Source of the DNA: Neobacillus driksii
Lineage (GTDB): Bacteria > Bacillota > Bacilli > Bacillales > Cytobacillaceae
Length of the DNA: 64,000 bases
Direction: 5' to 3'
Assembly (NCBI RefSeq): GCF_013409995.1
Contig: NZ_JACCBX010000009.1
Location: 208,572-272,571, forward strand
The notes under the pieces were generated by a model, which was given only the letters and a program-made list of their open reading frames with translations, made no database searches and was not told the DNA's origin. Position numbers and translations under genes: made by a program. This document shows, piece after piece, positions 1 through 7,492 of this stretch (position 1 is the stretch's first letter; the number at the start of each line of letters is the position of its first letter).

Positions 1-20
1 CGATAATTTGTGAAGCATTA

Positions 21-123
21 CACTTAACCTATCGGGGGCGATACTTCAAAAAGGTCGCTTTTTTTGCATGGAAAATTGTGAATTGATGTATCTAAACTAT
101 CCGGGCAAGTTAGTAGAATAACG
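21..123 (+). repeat. Dispersed palindromic cassette element, copy 1 (full)
   Basis: The left arm CACTTAACCTATCGGGGGCG is followed by a T-run and, after a spacer, the right part CTAAACTATCCGGGCAAGTT. The extended left flank (TTTGTGAAGCATTA) recurs before several other copies. Function is unknown. Confidence 0.7.
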
Positions 124-207
124 ATTATGGTAAAATAAAGTAAAAAGAGGCAAAATAAAGGTAATATAATTTAATATGGTAAAGGTGAAAGTGTAGGTGA
201 GGGCCAA

Positions 208-546
208 ATGTCAGAAGATGAATTATTCTCATATAAGGCATCTAATGTTTATGAAATATATTCAAAAATACTCGATTCATTGAAAGAAATAGGACCGTTT
301 GAAATTGAGTTTAAAAAGACTTCTATACATCTTTTAAATAAATCTTCCTTTGGAGGAGTTCATCCAAAAAAGAAATGGTTAGATTTTAATTTAGTAACAA
401 ACCATCAAATTGAACACGAGAAGATAACGAAGATTGAACAAGTTTCCAAAAACAGATTTCACAATAACTTTAGATTTCATAGTGTAGACGAACTAACTAA
501 AGAGTTTTTAGTTCTTTTAAAAGAATCATATCAATTGATGAGTTAG
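208..546 (+). CDS. DUF5655 domain protein
   Basis: A 112-residue soluble protein whose whole length matches my recollection of the DUF5655 domain. The core HLLNKSSFGGVHPKKKWL, then EQVSKNRFHN and a C-terminal amphipathic helix (DELTKEFLVLLKESYQLM), are characteristic. The function of the family is unknown; it often occurs alone or next to DNA-related proteins. The start follows a GTGAGGG purine stretch. The gene lies directly after a cassette element and 22 bases before the next gene, so the two probably share a transcript and form one cassette. Confidence 0.7.
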   Translation: MSEDELFSYKASNVYEIYSKILDSLKEIGPFEIEFKKTSIHLLNKSSFGGVHPKKKWLDFNLVTNHQIEHEKITKIEQVSKNRFHNNFRFHSVDELTKEFLVLLKESYQLMS

Positions 547-568
547 TTAAAGAAAGGAATTTAATACC

Positions 569-865
569 ATGGGCAGTATTTTCTTAGGAATTATATCTGG
601 TCTAATATTTGGTTTAATATCTGTAATAATAATGCTTCCGATGAAATTCGAAGATAAACGTACTGCTATTATTGGTTCTTTTATAAATCGTTTTACGATT
701 GGTTTCTTGATATCAGTAACTGTTCTTCCTATGTATGGTTGGACAAAAGGAGTATTGATAGGATTGTTAATTAGCCTCCCAGACGCACTTATTACAAAAG
801 CCTATTTACCAATCATTGTCTTAGGAGTAATCGGAGGAGCTATTATTGGAGGCTTTATTGGCTAA
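569..865 (+). CDS. Small conserved membrane protein
   Basis: A 98-residue, very hydrophobic protein with about three membrane segments (residues 1-24, 36-55 and 62-98) and many glycines. It resembles small membrane proteins of unknown function that occur widely in bacteria. AAAGGAAT provides a ribosome site. It follows the DUF5655 gene closely and ends just before the next cassette element. No function can be assigned. Confidence 0.65.
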   Translation: MGSIFLGIISGLIFGLISVIIMLPMKFEDKRTAIIGSFINRFTIGFLISVTVLPMYGWTKGVLIGLLISLPDALITKAYLPIIVLGVIGGAIIGGFIG

Positions 866-892
866 GGTGGTTTGAGGGGTCATAACGATAAT

Positions 893-1000
893 CTTATTGA
901 TCTTAGGGTGCGTTGATCCAGAAGGATTAACCCCCTTTTTTGTTGAATTAATTGACTAAGATTAAGTCCAGGAATTCCTTATTCGACTAACGTGGCAGTA
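893..1000 (+). repeat. Cassette element, copy 2 (rearranged)
   Basis: CTTAGGGTGCGTTGATCC, AGAAGGATTAAC and a T-run form the left half with its hairpin. A right-half sequence (TTATTCGACTAACGTGGCAG) lies about 35 bases further on, so this copy looks expanded or rearranged. Confidence 0.6.
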
Positions 1001-1169
1001 TATGTAGTATGAATATCTACCGTATTCAACGTAAGTAATGGTACAAAAATGATCGAATTTCTTATCTTTTGATTTTACCATGATTTACAAATTTCCTCTA
1101 TTTGATATAGTAGAATAGTAGGCAACTTAATATATTTCTAGGTGAAATCGTGATGGAGAATAAACGGAA

Positions 1170-2462
1170 ATGAGAAAATTACGTGATATTACAGGGGAAC
1201 GGTTTGGAAAGTTAACTGTACTAAATGCTGTAAGAGTTCCCATAGGTGATGGGAAGTTTCGTACAAAGTGGAATTGTATTTGTGATTGTGGTAAACAAAA
1301 AATAGTCGATGGTTCTTCTTTGACATCTGGAAAAACTAAAACCTGTAACGGGTGTTTACAAGTAGACATATCCATTGGACAACAATTTGGTAAGTTAACA
1401 GTTATAAAGTCAGTTAAAATACACGAGAAAAATAGTCACAGAACCATGTGGGAATGTAGATGTGAATGTGGCAACATTCGATTAGTAAGGGGAACTATCC
1501 TACAAAACAGAGGTTCCCACTCATGTGAAAAATGTATGAAAAGTCAAAATCTAACAGGAAGACGTTTCGAAAGATTGCTTGTGTTGGAAAATGCTAAAGA
1601 AGATGGTTATTGGAAGTGCGTTTGTGATTGTGGTACCACATCAACAGTAAATTATACAAGTTTATTAAGAGGAATCACAAAGAGTTGTGGCTGCCTTGCA
1701 ATTGATTTGTTGAAGGAACGAAATAAAGCATCAGGTACACATCATATGACTAATACTCGCTTACATAATATATGGGATACCATGAAAGCCCGTTGTCATC
1801 GTCAGAACAGCAAGGACTACAAAAATTACGGAGCCAGAGGTATAACTGTTTGTGAGGAATGGAGAAATAAGTTTGAAAACTTTTATCAGTGGGCAATAGA
1901 CAATGGGTACGAAGAGTATTTAACACTGGATAGGAAAGATGTAAACGGCAACTATGAACCTACAAATTGCCGTTGGGCAACCACTAAGGAACAGGGTAAC
2001 AACACAAGATACAACCGTTATATCACCATTAACGGAGAAACCAATACAATTGCAGAATGGTCACAGATCACAGGGATAGGTCCCAAAGCCTTAAGATATA
2101 GAATAGAGTCGGGTTGGGATGAAAAAGACCTATTATTACCTGTTGGTGTTCATAAAGTGTATATTACAGTAGGTAATGAAACCAAGACCATTAAAGAGTG
2201 GTCTAGAGAAAAGGGTATATCAGATACAGTAATTAGCAAGCGCTACAAATCTGGTATTAGGGGAGAAGACCTTTTTGCGTATAATCGAAAAATCATTCTA
2301 GTTGAAATCGATGGGGTTACCAAGTCCTTATCTGACTGGTCAAAAGAAACTGGCATACGACTCACCACACTATTACAGCGATATAATAAAGGGAAACGGG
2401 GCAAAGACCTTATTGCCCAAACGAAGAAACAAACAATAGAGCAACTTGCATGGGATCTTTAA
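1170..2462 (+). CDS. Modular zinc-ribbon / HNH-like / HTH phage-type protein
   Basis: A 430-residue protein built from repeats. Three N-terminal modules (about residues 7-62, 65-122 and 127-175) each start with G.RFGKLTV and carry CxC/CxxC cysteines of a zinc ribbon. A central module (about 185-275) contains HNIWDTMKARCHR, YGARGI and LDRKDVNGNYEPTNCRW, the HNH-like core of phage homing-type proteins. Three C-terminal modules of about 45 residues (INGET.TIAEWSQITGI type) look like helix-turn-helix repeats. Likely a DNA-binding or homing nuclease-like protein of phage origin, standing alone. The catalytic status of the HNH core is uncertain. A terminator follows. Confidence 0.7.
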   Translation: MRKLRDITGERFGKLTVLNAVRVPIGDGKFRTKWNCICDCGKQKIVDGSSLTSGKTKTCNGCLQVDISIGQQFGKLTVIKSVKIHEKNSHRTMWECRCECGNIRLVRGTILQNRGSHSCEKCMKSQNLTGRRFERLLVLENAKEDGYWKCVCDCGTTSTVNYTSLLRGITKSCGCLAIDLLKERNKASGTHHMTNTRLHNIWDTMKARCHRQNSKDYKNYGARGITVCEEWRNKFENFYQWAIDNGYEEYLTLDRKDVNGNYEPTNCRWATTKEQGNNTRYNRYITINGETNTIAEWSQITGIGPKALRYRIESGWDEKDLLLPVGVHKVYITVGNETKTIKEWSREKGISDTVISKRYKSGIRGEDLFAYNRKIILVEIDGVTKSLSDWSKETGIRLTTLLQRYNKGKRGKDLIAQTKKQTIEQLAWDL

Positions 2463-2469
2463 ACGCCTA

Positions 2470-2503
2470 AATGAGCTTGGAATTTGCCCCAAGCTCATTT
2501 TTT
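2470..2503 (+). terminator. Rho-independent terminator
   Basis: AATGAGCTTGG pairs with CCAAGCTCATT around an 8-base loop and is followed by TTTTTT, directly after the modular HNH-like gene. Confidence 0.85.
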
Positions 2504-2570
2504 ACTGGCAAATCAATCATGTATGTTTTACCAGTATGACTATTAAACATCATTAGCCATTCTCATTTGT

Positions 2571-2806
2571 TGTGCCAAAAAGTGTAAGTGCTACAAACGA
2601 AGGATATGAAGTGGTATAGAAGCTAACTAAAGAAGAAATAGTCTAGTACGCTAAGAAAATGAACGGGTTTTATCAAGACTTCAAAATTGATTTTAAAGGA
2701 GATACTTACTTCAGACCTTTTTGGATGAGTGTTCCAAATCCTCCTATGCCCCAGAACTATTTTACGAAGACATTAACAAAGATGGAAAAAAGGAATTAAT
2801 TATGAT
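2571..2806 (+). pseudogene. Decayed gene fragment of unknown function
   Basis: Pieces in different frames read MNGFYQDFKIDFKGDTY and then SYAPELFYEDINKDGKKELI, with stops and frameshifts between them. The second piece has the D.NKDGKKEL pattern of FG-GAP/EF-hand-like repeats in secreted Bacillus proteins. The sequence runs directly into the IS110 remnant, suggesting the insertion landed in this gene. Confidence 0.5.
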
Positions 2807-2990
2807 GACCACCAGCAGCCTTCTCCACATCTTGAAGGAACTCTAATAACCTTCCTAAACCTTGAAGATCGTGTGTAATACTAAAACTCTTATGATGTGG
2901 TTTACCTTTATCTAAAAACGCTTGAACCTGACTTTCTCCTTTCGATACATCCAGACTAATCAATGGATTCATTAATTTTCTCCTTCTCAT
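2804..2990 (-). pseudogene. IS110-family transposase, N-terminal fragment
   Basis: About 62 codons on the minus strand start with MNPLISLDVSKGESQVQAFL, the DEDD-type N-terminus of IS110 transposases, with the first catalytic Asp in ISLDVSKG. The rest of the roughly 400-residue protein is missing, including the C-terminal Tnp_20 (serine) domain. Translation stops soon after the point where homology ends. The upstream non-coding end of the element is still present. Confidence 0.75.
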
Positions 2991-3175
2991 AGAAATACAA
3001 ATTAGTCGGTAACCCGTAAAGCTCCTTGTGATGTCATAAGTTCGCTTGTTAAACGGGATTATGGTCCCAAACAGCCTGAAACATGTTTATACAAGTAGGG
3101 GGGAACAGTTTAGTTGACGGAATCTAGTCCCACGGGTGCGCCGTTTTACCCCGACTGTAATAATAAAACCATAAA
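2991..3175 (-). ncRNA. IS110 5' non-coding end, possible bridge RNA relic
   Basis: The stretch upstream of the truncated transposase resembles the left non-coding end of Bacillus IS110 elements. On the minus strand it includes AGGCTGTTTGGGACCATAAT and CAAGGAGCTTTACGGGTTAC. In IS110 elements this end encodes the bridge RNA (established knowledge). Whether this remnant is expressed or folds correctly is not known. Confidence 0.4.
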
Positions 3176-3325
3176 CAAAAAGGTCAACAGAAAATCTGCC
3201 TAATCTTATATTACGAACTGGTGCTTTAGTTTAACAAAGAAAATACTAAAAGTCGGTTCCTTTACAGGAATTCTACTTTTATGTATTGAATTTACTAAGC
3301 GTTGTAAATTCGCATTTTCCTGACG

Positions 3326-3342
3326 CTACCCTATATGGGGAT
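3326..3342. promoter_or_regulatory. Possible CstR/CsoR-type operator before CoA-disulfide reductase
   Basis: CTACCCTATATGGGGAT resembles the ATACCC(N5)GGTAT sites of the sulfur regulon at 38-41 kb, but only one half-site is good. It lies about 60 bases upstream of the reductase start. Confidence 0.35.
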
Positions 3343-3403
3343 AAATCTTTCTTCATGTTTAAAAATCAGCAATAAATGGAAAATAAAGAAAGGAGGGATG
3401 AGT

Positions 3404-4735
3404 ATGAAAGTACTTATTATTGGTGGAGATGCAGCAGGGATGAGTGCTGCAATGCAAATTGTACGAAACAGTTCTGGACATGAAATCACTGTTCTAGAAA
3501 AGGGTGGAGTGTATTCGTACGGACAATGTGGCCTACCTTATGTGATCAGTGGGAAGATCGAGTCCACAGATAAGTTAATAGCACGTACACAGTCTACTTT
3601 TAAAGAGAAATATGGCATTGATGCACGAGTATATCATGAAGTCCAAAATGTTGACACGGAAAATAAAATGGTAAGTGGAATAAACCATAGTAATGGTGAA
3701 ACATTTAGCTTTCCGTATGACCGCCTTCTTATTGCAACCGGCGTAGGCCCGGTCATTCCAAAGTGGGAGGGTGTTAAACTTCCAGGTGTCTTCACATTAA
3801 AGGCAATTCCTGATGCAAAGACAATCATGGATTATCTTGAGAAAGATATAAAAAATGTGACAGTGATTGGTGGCGGATACATTGGACTCGAAATGGCTGA
3901 AAGTTTTGCGGAGCTCGGCAAGAAGGTAACAATCATTGAAAGAAATGAGCAATTAGCAAAAATATTTGATAAAGAAATGGCAGAACTTATCCATGAAGAA
4001 GCAGTGAAGCAAAACATTGTGTTAAAAATGGGTGAATCTGTTGAAGCATTCCGTGGTATTGAGCATGTTGAATATGTGAAAACCGATAAAGGGAAGTATG
4101 AAACAGATTTAGTATTAGTCGCTATAGGTGTGAAGCCAAATATATTATTTTTGGAAGGGACTGGAATCAAAACAAGTGTTAATGGTTCTATTCAAGTAAA
4201 TGCGTATATGCAAACAAGTATTAAAGATATCTATGCTGCAGGAGATTGTGCAACACAATATCATCGAGTAAAAGAAATGGATGATCATATCCCATTGGGA
4301 ACACATGCCAATAAGCAAGGTCAAATCGCCGGATTAAACATTGTTAATATACATAAAACATTTAAAGGTGTTGTAGGCACTTCAATCATAAAATTTTTTG
4401 ATTTAACTTTAGGGAGAACAGGAATAACAGAAACAGAGGCAAAAATGCTGAACATCCCATGTGGTTCTGTAACAATTATATCGACAGATATCGCTGGATA
4501 TTATCCTAATAATAAAAAAATGAAATTGAAACTTGTTTATCATAAAGAAACACATAAAGTTCTTGGTGGGCAAATTATTGGGGAAAATGGGATCGACAAA
4601 CGAATCGATGTTCTAGCAACTGCAATATTCCATTCGATGACAACCGATGAGCTGCTTGATTTAGATCTTGCGTACGCACCTCCATATAATGGTGTATGGG
4701 ATCCTATTCAGCAAGCAGCTAGAAGAGTAAAGTAG
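3404..4735 (+). CDS. cdr: CoA-disulfide reductase family flavoprotein
   Basis: A 443-residue FAD/NAD(P)H-dependent pyridine nucleotide-disulfide reductase. The N-terminal FAD motif is MKVLIIGGDAAGMSAA. The single active-site cysteine is C42 in SYGQCGLPY, typical of CoA-disulfide and NAD(P)H persulfide reductases. A second dinucleotide fold (VTVIGGGYIGLEMAE) and an FAD-binding AAGDCA motif follow, then a dimerisation domain. There is no C-terminal rhodanese domain. The start at 3404 has AGGAGG eight bases upstream; a longer in-frame reading from 3335 lacks a good ribosome site. It stands alone with a terminator behind it. It would reduce CoA disulfide or persulfides in the cytosol. Confidence 0.85.
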   Translation: MKVLIIGGDAAGMSAAMQIVRNSSGHEITVLEKGGVYSYGQCGLPYVISGKIESTDKLIARTQSTFKEKYGIDARVYHEVQNVDTENKMVSGINHSNGETFSFPYDRLLIATGVGPVIPKWEGVKLPGVFTLKAIPDAKTIMDYLEKDIKNVTVIGGGYIGLEMAESFAELGKKVTIIERNEQLAKIFDKEMAELIHEEAVKQNIVLKMGESVEAFRGIEHVEYVKTDKGKYETDLVLVAIGVKPNILFLEGTGIKTSVNGSIQVNAYMQTSIKDIYAAGDCATQYHRVKEMDDHIPLGTHANKQGQIAGLNIVNIHKTFKGVVGTSIIKFFDLTLGRTGITETEAKMLNIPCGSVTIISTDIAGYYPNNKKMKLKLVYHKETHKVLGGQIIGENGIDKRIDVLATAIFHSMTTDELLDLDLAYAPPYNGVWDPIQQAARRVK

Positions 4736-4810
4736 CTTTAATACTAACTATTAACTATATAATGTACTATCGGAGTGCTTTTCCTTATTAACAATCTACA
4801 GCATTCAGGC

Positions 4811-4843
4811 GCATTTCCTAATAAGGAATGTGTCTCTTTTTTT
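4811..4843 (+). terminator. Terminator after the reductase gene
   Basis: GCATTTCC pairs with GGAATGTG around TAATAA and is followed by a run of seven T. Confidence 0.7.
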
Positions 4844-4902
4844 CAGATTTAGAGGATGTTAAGTAGACCAGGAAGAATACGACTAGAATTATGTGAAATA
4901 TT

Positions 4903-4940
4903 ACACTTAAATTAACGGGGCAGTTTAGCTGAACAAGGAT
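4903..4940 (+). repeat. Cassette element, copy 3 (short form)
   Basis: CACTTAAATTAACGGGGC runs directly into AGTTTAGCTGAACAAGG. The central hairpin is absent, so only the outer palindrome remains. Confidence 0.7.
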
Positions 4941-4969
4941 AATCGCATAATAATATCGGAGGTGTTGGG

Positions 4970-5392
4970 ATGATTACGGTTAAGCAAACCGAAAGTTATC
5001 TTAAAAATAAGATTGGTGAAGATACCGATGATATAAAAAAGGTTTGGGAAACATTTAAGATTTTTTGCAAAGAGCCAGTTGAGGGAGAAGAGGATAAAGA
5101 AATCCTATTTCAATGTGGTGTTTATGATTTTACAGGAGAAGAACTATTTCACCTTGATTTTGTCCGTCAGTTTACTGTTTATGAAGAAGATGAATATTCT
5201 CGAATGGAACAACTCCACTGTGAATTTTTATTTAGACCAACAGATGAATTGAGTAAGTTAGAAACAGAAGAATGGTCAATGGATTATGATGAAGTAGATG
5301 ATTTTTTTAATCATATAGAAGACCTTCAGGAGTTTAAAATACCTTCGAATTTAAAGCCGATAAAATTAGAAATATATCAGGAAGAAGTTTAG
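4970..5392 (+). CDS. Acidic hypothetical protein
   Basis: A 140-residue soluble, strongly acidic protein (many Glu/Asp, including DEVDDFFNHIEDLQEF near residue 105). I do not recognise a family. GGAGGTG lies five bases before the ATG. The gene fills the space between two cassette elements, so it is a one-gene cassette. Confidence 0.65.
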   Translation: MITVKQTESYLKNKIGEDTDDIKKVWETFKIFCKEPVEGEEDKEILFQCGVYDFTGEELFHLDFVRQFTVYEEDEYSRMEQLHCEFLFRPTDELSKLETEEWSMDYDEVDDFFNHIEDLQEFKIPSNLKPIKLEIYQEEV

Positions 5393-5402
5393 ACCTTTCT
5401 TC

Positions 5403-5487
5403 ACTACCGAGTGCGTTGATCCAAGCAGGATTAACGTCCTTTTTGTTGAATTTCTTATTGAACAAACGGGCAGGTTAGTAGAAGAAG
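5403..5487 (+). repeat. Cassette element, copy 4 (full)
   Basis: GTGCGTTGATCCAAGC and AGGATTAACGTCC form the central hairpin followed by TTTTTGTTGAA. The right palindrome is TTGAACAAACGGGCAGG then TTAGTAGAAGAAGG. Confidence 0.8.
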
Positions 5488-5672
5488 GGAAATGACTCCT
5501 TAATGTCGCATTTGACCCATATGTGAGGTAAAGAAGGGTGAAGATATGTTAAGATGGAGTTATGAAAATATTTTAAAAGAATTGAAGACCACGTAATTCA
5601 ATTGCATTATTAGGATGGAGGGCAGAGGGGCTAACTTGGTTAATAATGTCGATTATACGTATTTATCCATGC

Positions 5673-5706
5673 AAAAAAAGGACCCTAAGGATCCTATTTT
5701 TATTTA
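5673..5706. terminator. Bidirectional terminator-like hairpin
   Basis: A-run, AGGACCCTAAGGATCCT and T-run. It lies downstream of the minus-strand WGxxGxxG gene. The rest of 5488-5776 holds only a 16-codon reading frame at 5546 and no recognisable gene. Confidence 0.55.
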
Positions 5707-5776
5707 ATACTCTAATAAGCGATCTTTTAGCTTTGAAAGGTTTGGAGTAAACCATTAGATTAAATAAATCTAAATA

Positions 5777-6019
5777 CTAATCTTTTCTGTCATTTTTTCT
5801 TCTTAAACCCAACAGTCCTGCTAAACCTAGTAAACCAATCCAACCCCAATCGGTATCATCGTCATCGTCGTTATCGTTAACGTCGGCTACACGAGTGATT
5901 CCATTCATATCGTTGTTGTTGTTGTTATTATTATTTTGTGCGTTAACATTTAACCCAAATAGCATGACAACAGTGATAGTAATGGCAACAAACAAATTCA
6001 AAAATTTTTTAATCACCAT
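5777..6019 (-). CDS. WGxxGxxG-type C-terminal anchor protein
   Basis: An 80-residue secreted or membrane protein. It has an N-terminal signal-like segment (MVIKKFLNLFVAITITVVML), then an Asn run, an Asp-rich stretch, and a C-terminal WGWIGLLGLAGLLGLRRK. A tryptophan-glycine motif, short hydrophobic helix and basic tail form the layout of WGxxGxxG-CTERM proteins. The start was chosen because GGAGGT lies just upstream of the MVIKK methionine. It is a reverse-oriented gene between two full cassette elements. The processing enzyme is not in the window. Confidence 0.65.
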   Translation of the reverse strand: MVIKKFLNLFVAITITVVMLFGLNVNAQNNNNNNNNDMNGITRVADVNDNDDDDDTDWGWIGLLGLAGLLGLRRKNDRKD

Positions 6020-6150
6020 ATTACCTCCTTTCAACATTAATAACTTTAATGTTTCCCCCCAAAAAAACATTATTCGTTTTTAAAAGTGAACTTCTTTCTG
6101 CATTTAGCAATAAGGACTTTTTTTAATATCATATGAATTATGTCTGGATA

Positions 6151-6256
6151 TATTGTGAAGAGTTGCACTTAAACTAAAGGGTGCGTTAATCCAAGAAGGA
6201 TTAACGCTTATTTGTGTTGAAGTTATTGTACTAACGAAGCAGGTTAGTTGAACAAG
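6151..6256 (+). repeat. Cassette element, copy 5 (full, best example)
   Basis: TTGTGAAGAGTTGCACTTAA leads to the arm AAACTAAAGGGTGC. The hairpin is GCGTTAATCC/GGATTAACGC. The right palindrome is TGTACTAACGAAGC then AGGTTAGTTGAACAAG. Confidence 0.85.
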
Positions 6257-6357
6257 AACATGACAATAAATGTAGAAAAATTTGTCTCAACCAGATGGAA
6301 TTACTTTAATATTTTAGGTCAACCTAAAATAAGAAAGTTTTTAGGGAGGTATCGTTT

Positions 6358-7368
6358 TTGCCAGAAAAACCTGCAATTACGTCATCAGAACTGGGTACGT
6401 TATGGCTTACATATCAAGAGAAAACAATGATTTTACGAATGCTAGAGCATTTTATAGAGAAAGCCGATGACGAAAAAGCCAAGGGTATAATGACTAATCT
6501 ATATGGAGAAATCGATCCTTATGTTGGTAAAATAATGGAAATTTTCAAAAGTGAAGATGCAATTATTCCAGTCGGATTTTCTGCACAAGATGTCAATAAA
6601 GACGTGCCAAAGTTATATGATAATGGTTTCGATATAATGTTCGTTCGTCTGTTAAAAGAAATTAGTATGGCGTTGCATTCACTAAATTTAACGATGTCAT
6701 ATCGAGAAGATATTGTAATGATTTATAAAGACCTTACTGCCATTACACAAAATTATTACAATCTTTGCACACAATATTTGCTTGAAAAAGGGATGATCGC
6801 TCGACCTCCTTATGTTTCAATGCCTAGTTCAGTTGAGTTTGTTAAAGATACAAACTATTTAAGTGGACTTGCCATTAATCCATTTACTGAAAAACGGACA
6901 TTAAATTCGGTAGAAGTTGCTCATCTTCATCATTCAATTGAATCAAATATTACTGGGATGCAGATGATTACAGGTTTTGCTCAATGTGCAAATGCAGAGG
7001 AAGTAAAAAAATTCTTTAATGAAGGAAAAGAACTCGCTAAAGGTATTATAAAAGAATTAAGCGAAACCTTACTAGAAGGTGATATACAAATTCCTCAATC
7101 ATCGGGTGGTAATGCAACCCGTTCAACGGTCGCTCCATTTTCTGATAAATTGATGATGTATTGCACAAGTCTTTTTTGTAGTTTTTCGATGGGGAGCAAC
7201 TCATTAGGAACTGCTTTTAGTTTACGAAATGATTTACCAGCAAAAATGACTATTTTTATGAAAGATATATTTGAATATGCCCATAAAGGTGGGAAAATAA
7301 TGATTAAAAATGGTTGGATGGAAGAACCGCCTCAGATGGAAGAAAGAAAGCAAATAATTAAAAAGTAA
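6358..7368 (+). CDS. DUF3231 family protein, paralogue 1
   Basis: A 336-residue helical protein with two tandem homologous halves (about 5-165 and 180-330). Matching landmarks are SELGTLWLTYQ / SVEVAHLHHSI, KLYDNGFDIMF / PFSDKLMMYC and LEKGMIARPP / IKNGWMEEPP. This is the DUF3231 family of Bacillaceae; a ferritin-like helical fold is expected (inference). The function is unknown. The start is TTG with GGGAGG upstream. It is one of four paralogues in the window, each in its own cassette, and it carries a good terminator. Confidence 0.8.
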   Translation: MPEKPAITSSELGTLWLTYQEKTMILRMLEHFIEKADDEKAKGIMTNLYGEIDPYVGKIMEIFKSEDAIIPVGFSAQDVNKDVPKLYDNGFDIMFVRLLKEISMALHSLNLTMSYREDIVMIYKDLTAITQNYYNLCTQYLLEKGMIARPPYVSMPSSVEFVKDTNYLSGLAINPFTEKRTLNSVEVAHLHHSIESNITGMQMITGFAQCANAEEVKKFFNEGKELAKGIIKELSETLLEGDIQIPQSSGGNATRSTVAPFSDKLMMYCTSLFCSFSMGSNSLGTAFSLRNDLPAKMTIFMKDIFEYAHKGGKIMIKNGWMEEPPQMEERKQIIKK

Positions 7369-7378
7369 AAGTCCTAAT

Positions 7379-7413
7379 ACACTTGTGAAATAAATTTTTC
7401 ATAAGTGTTTTTT
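7379..7413 (+). terminator. Terminator after DUF3231 paralogue 1
   Basis: ACACTTGTGAAA pairs with TTTTCATAAGTGT and is followed by a T-run. Confidence 0.75.
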
Positions 7414-7430
7414 AATCTAATTCTCCTTTT

Positions 7431-7492
7431 TTTATTAAAGTAACGGGTGCTTATGTTAAAGATGGGGTTGGTTCGGCAATCCCTTTTGTTAT
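7431..7492 (+). repeat. Cassette element, copy 6, left part (split by intron)
   Basis: TTAAAGTAACGGGTGC, then the hairpin GGTTGGTTCGGCAATCC and CTTTTGTTAT. The group II intron begins immediately after this T-rich stretch; the right part resumes at about 9343. Confidence 0.8.

Noticed and set aside
1127..1375. A minus-strand 82-codon frame
   Set aside because: It is antisense to the zinc-ribbon protein, whose cysteine pattern is clearly genuine.
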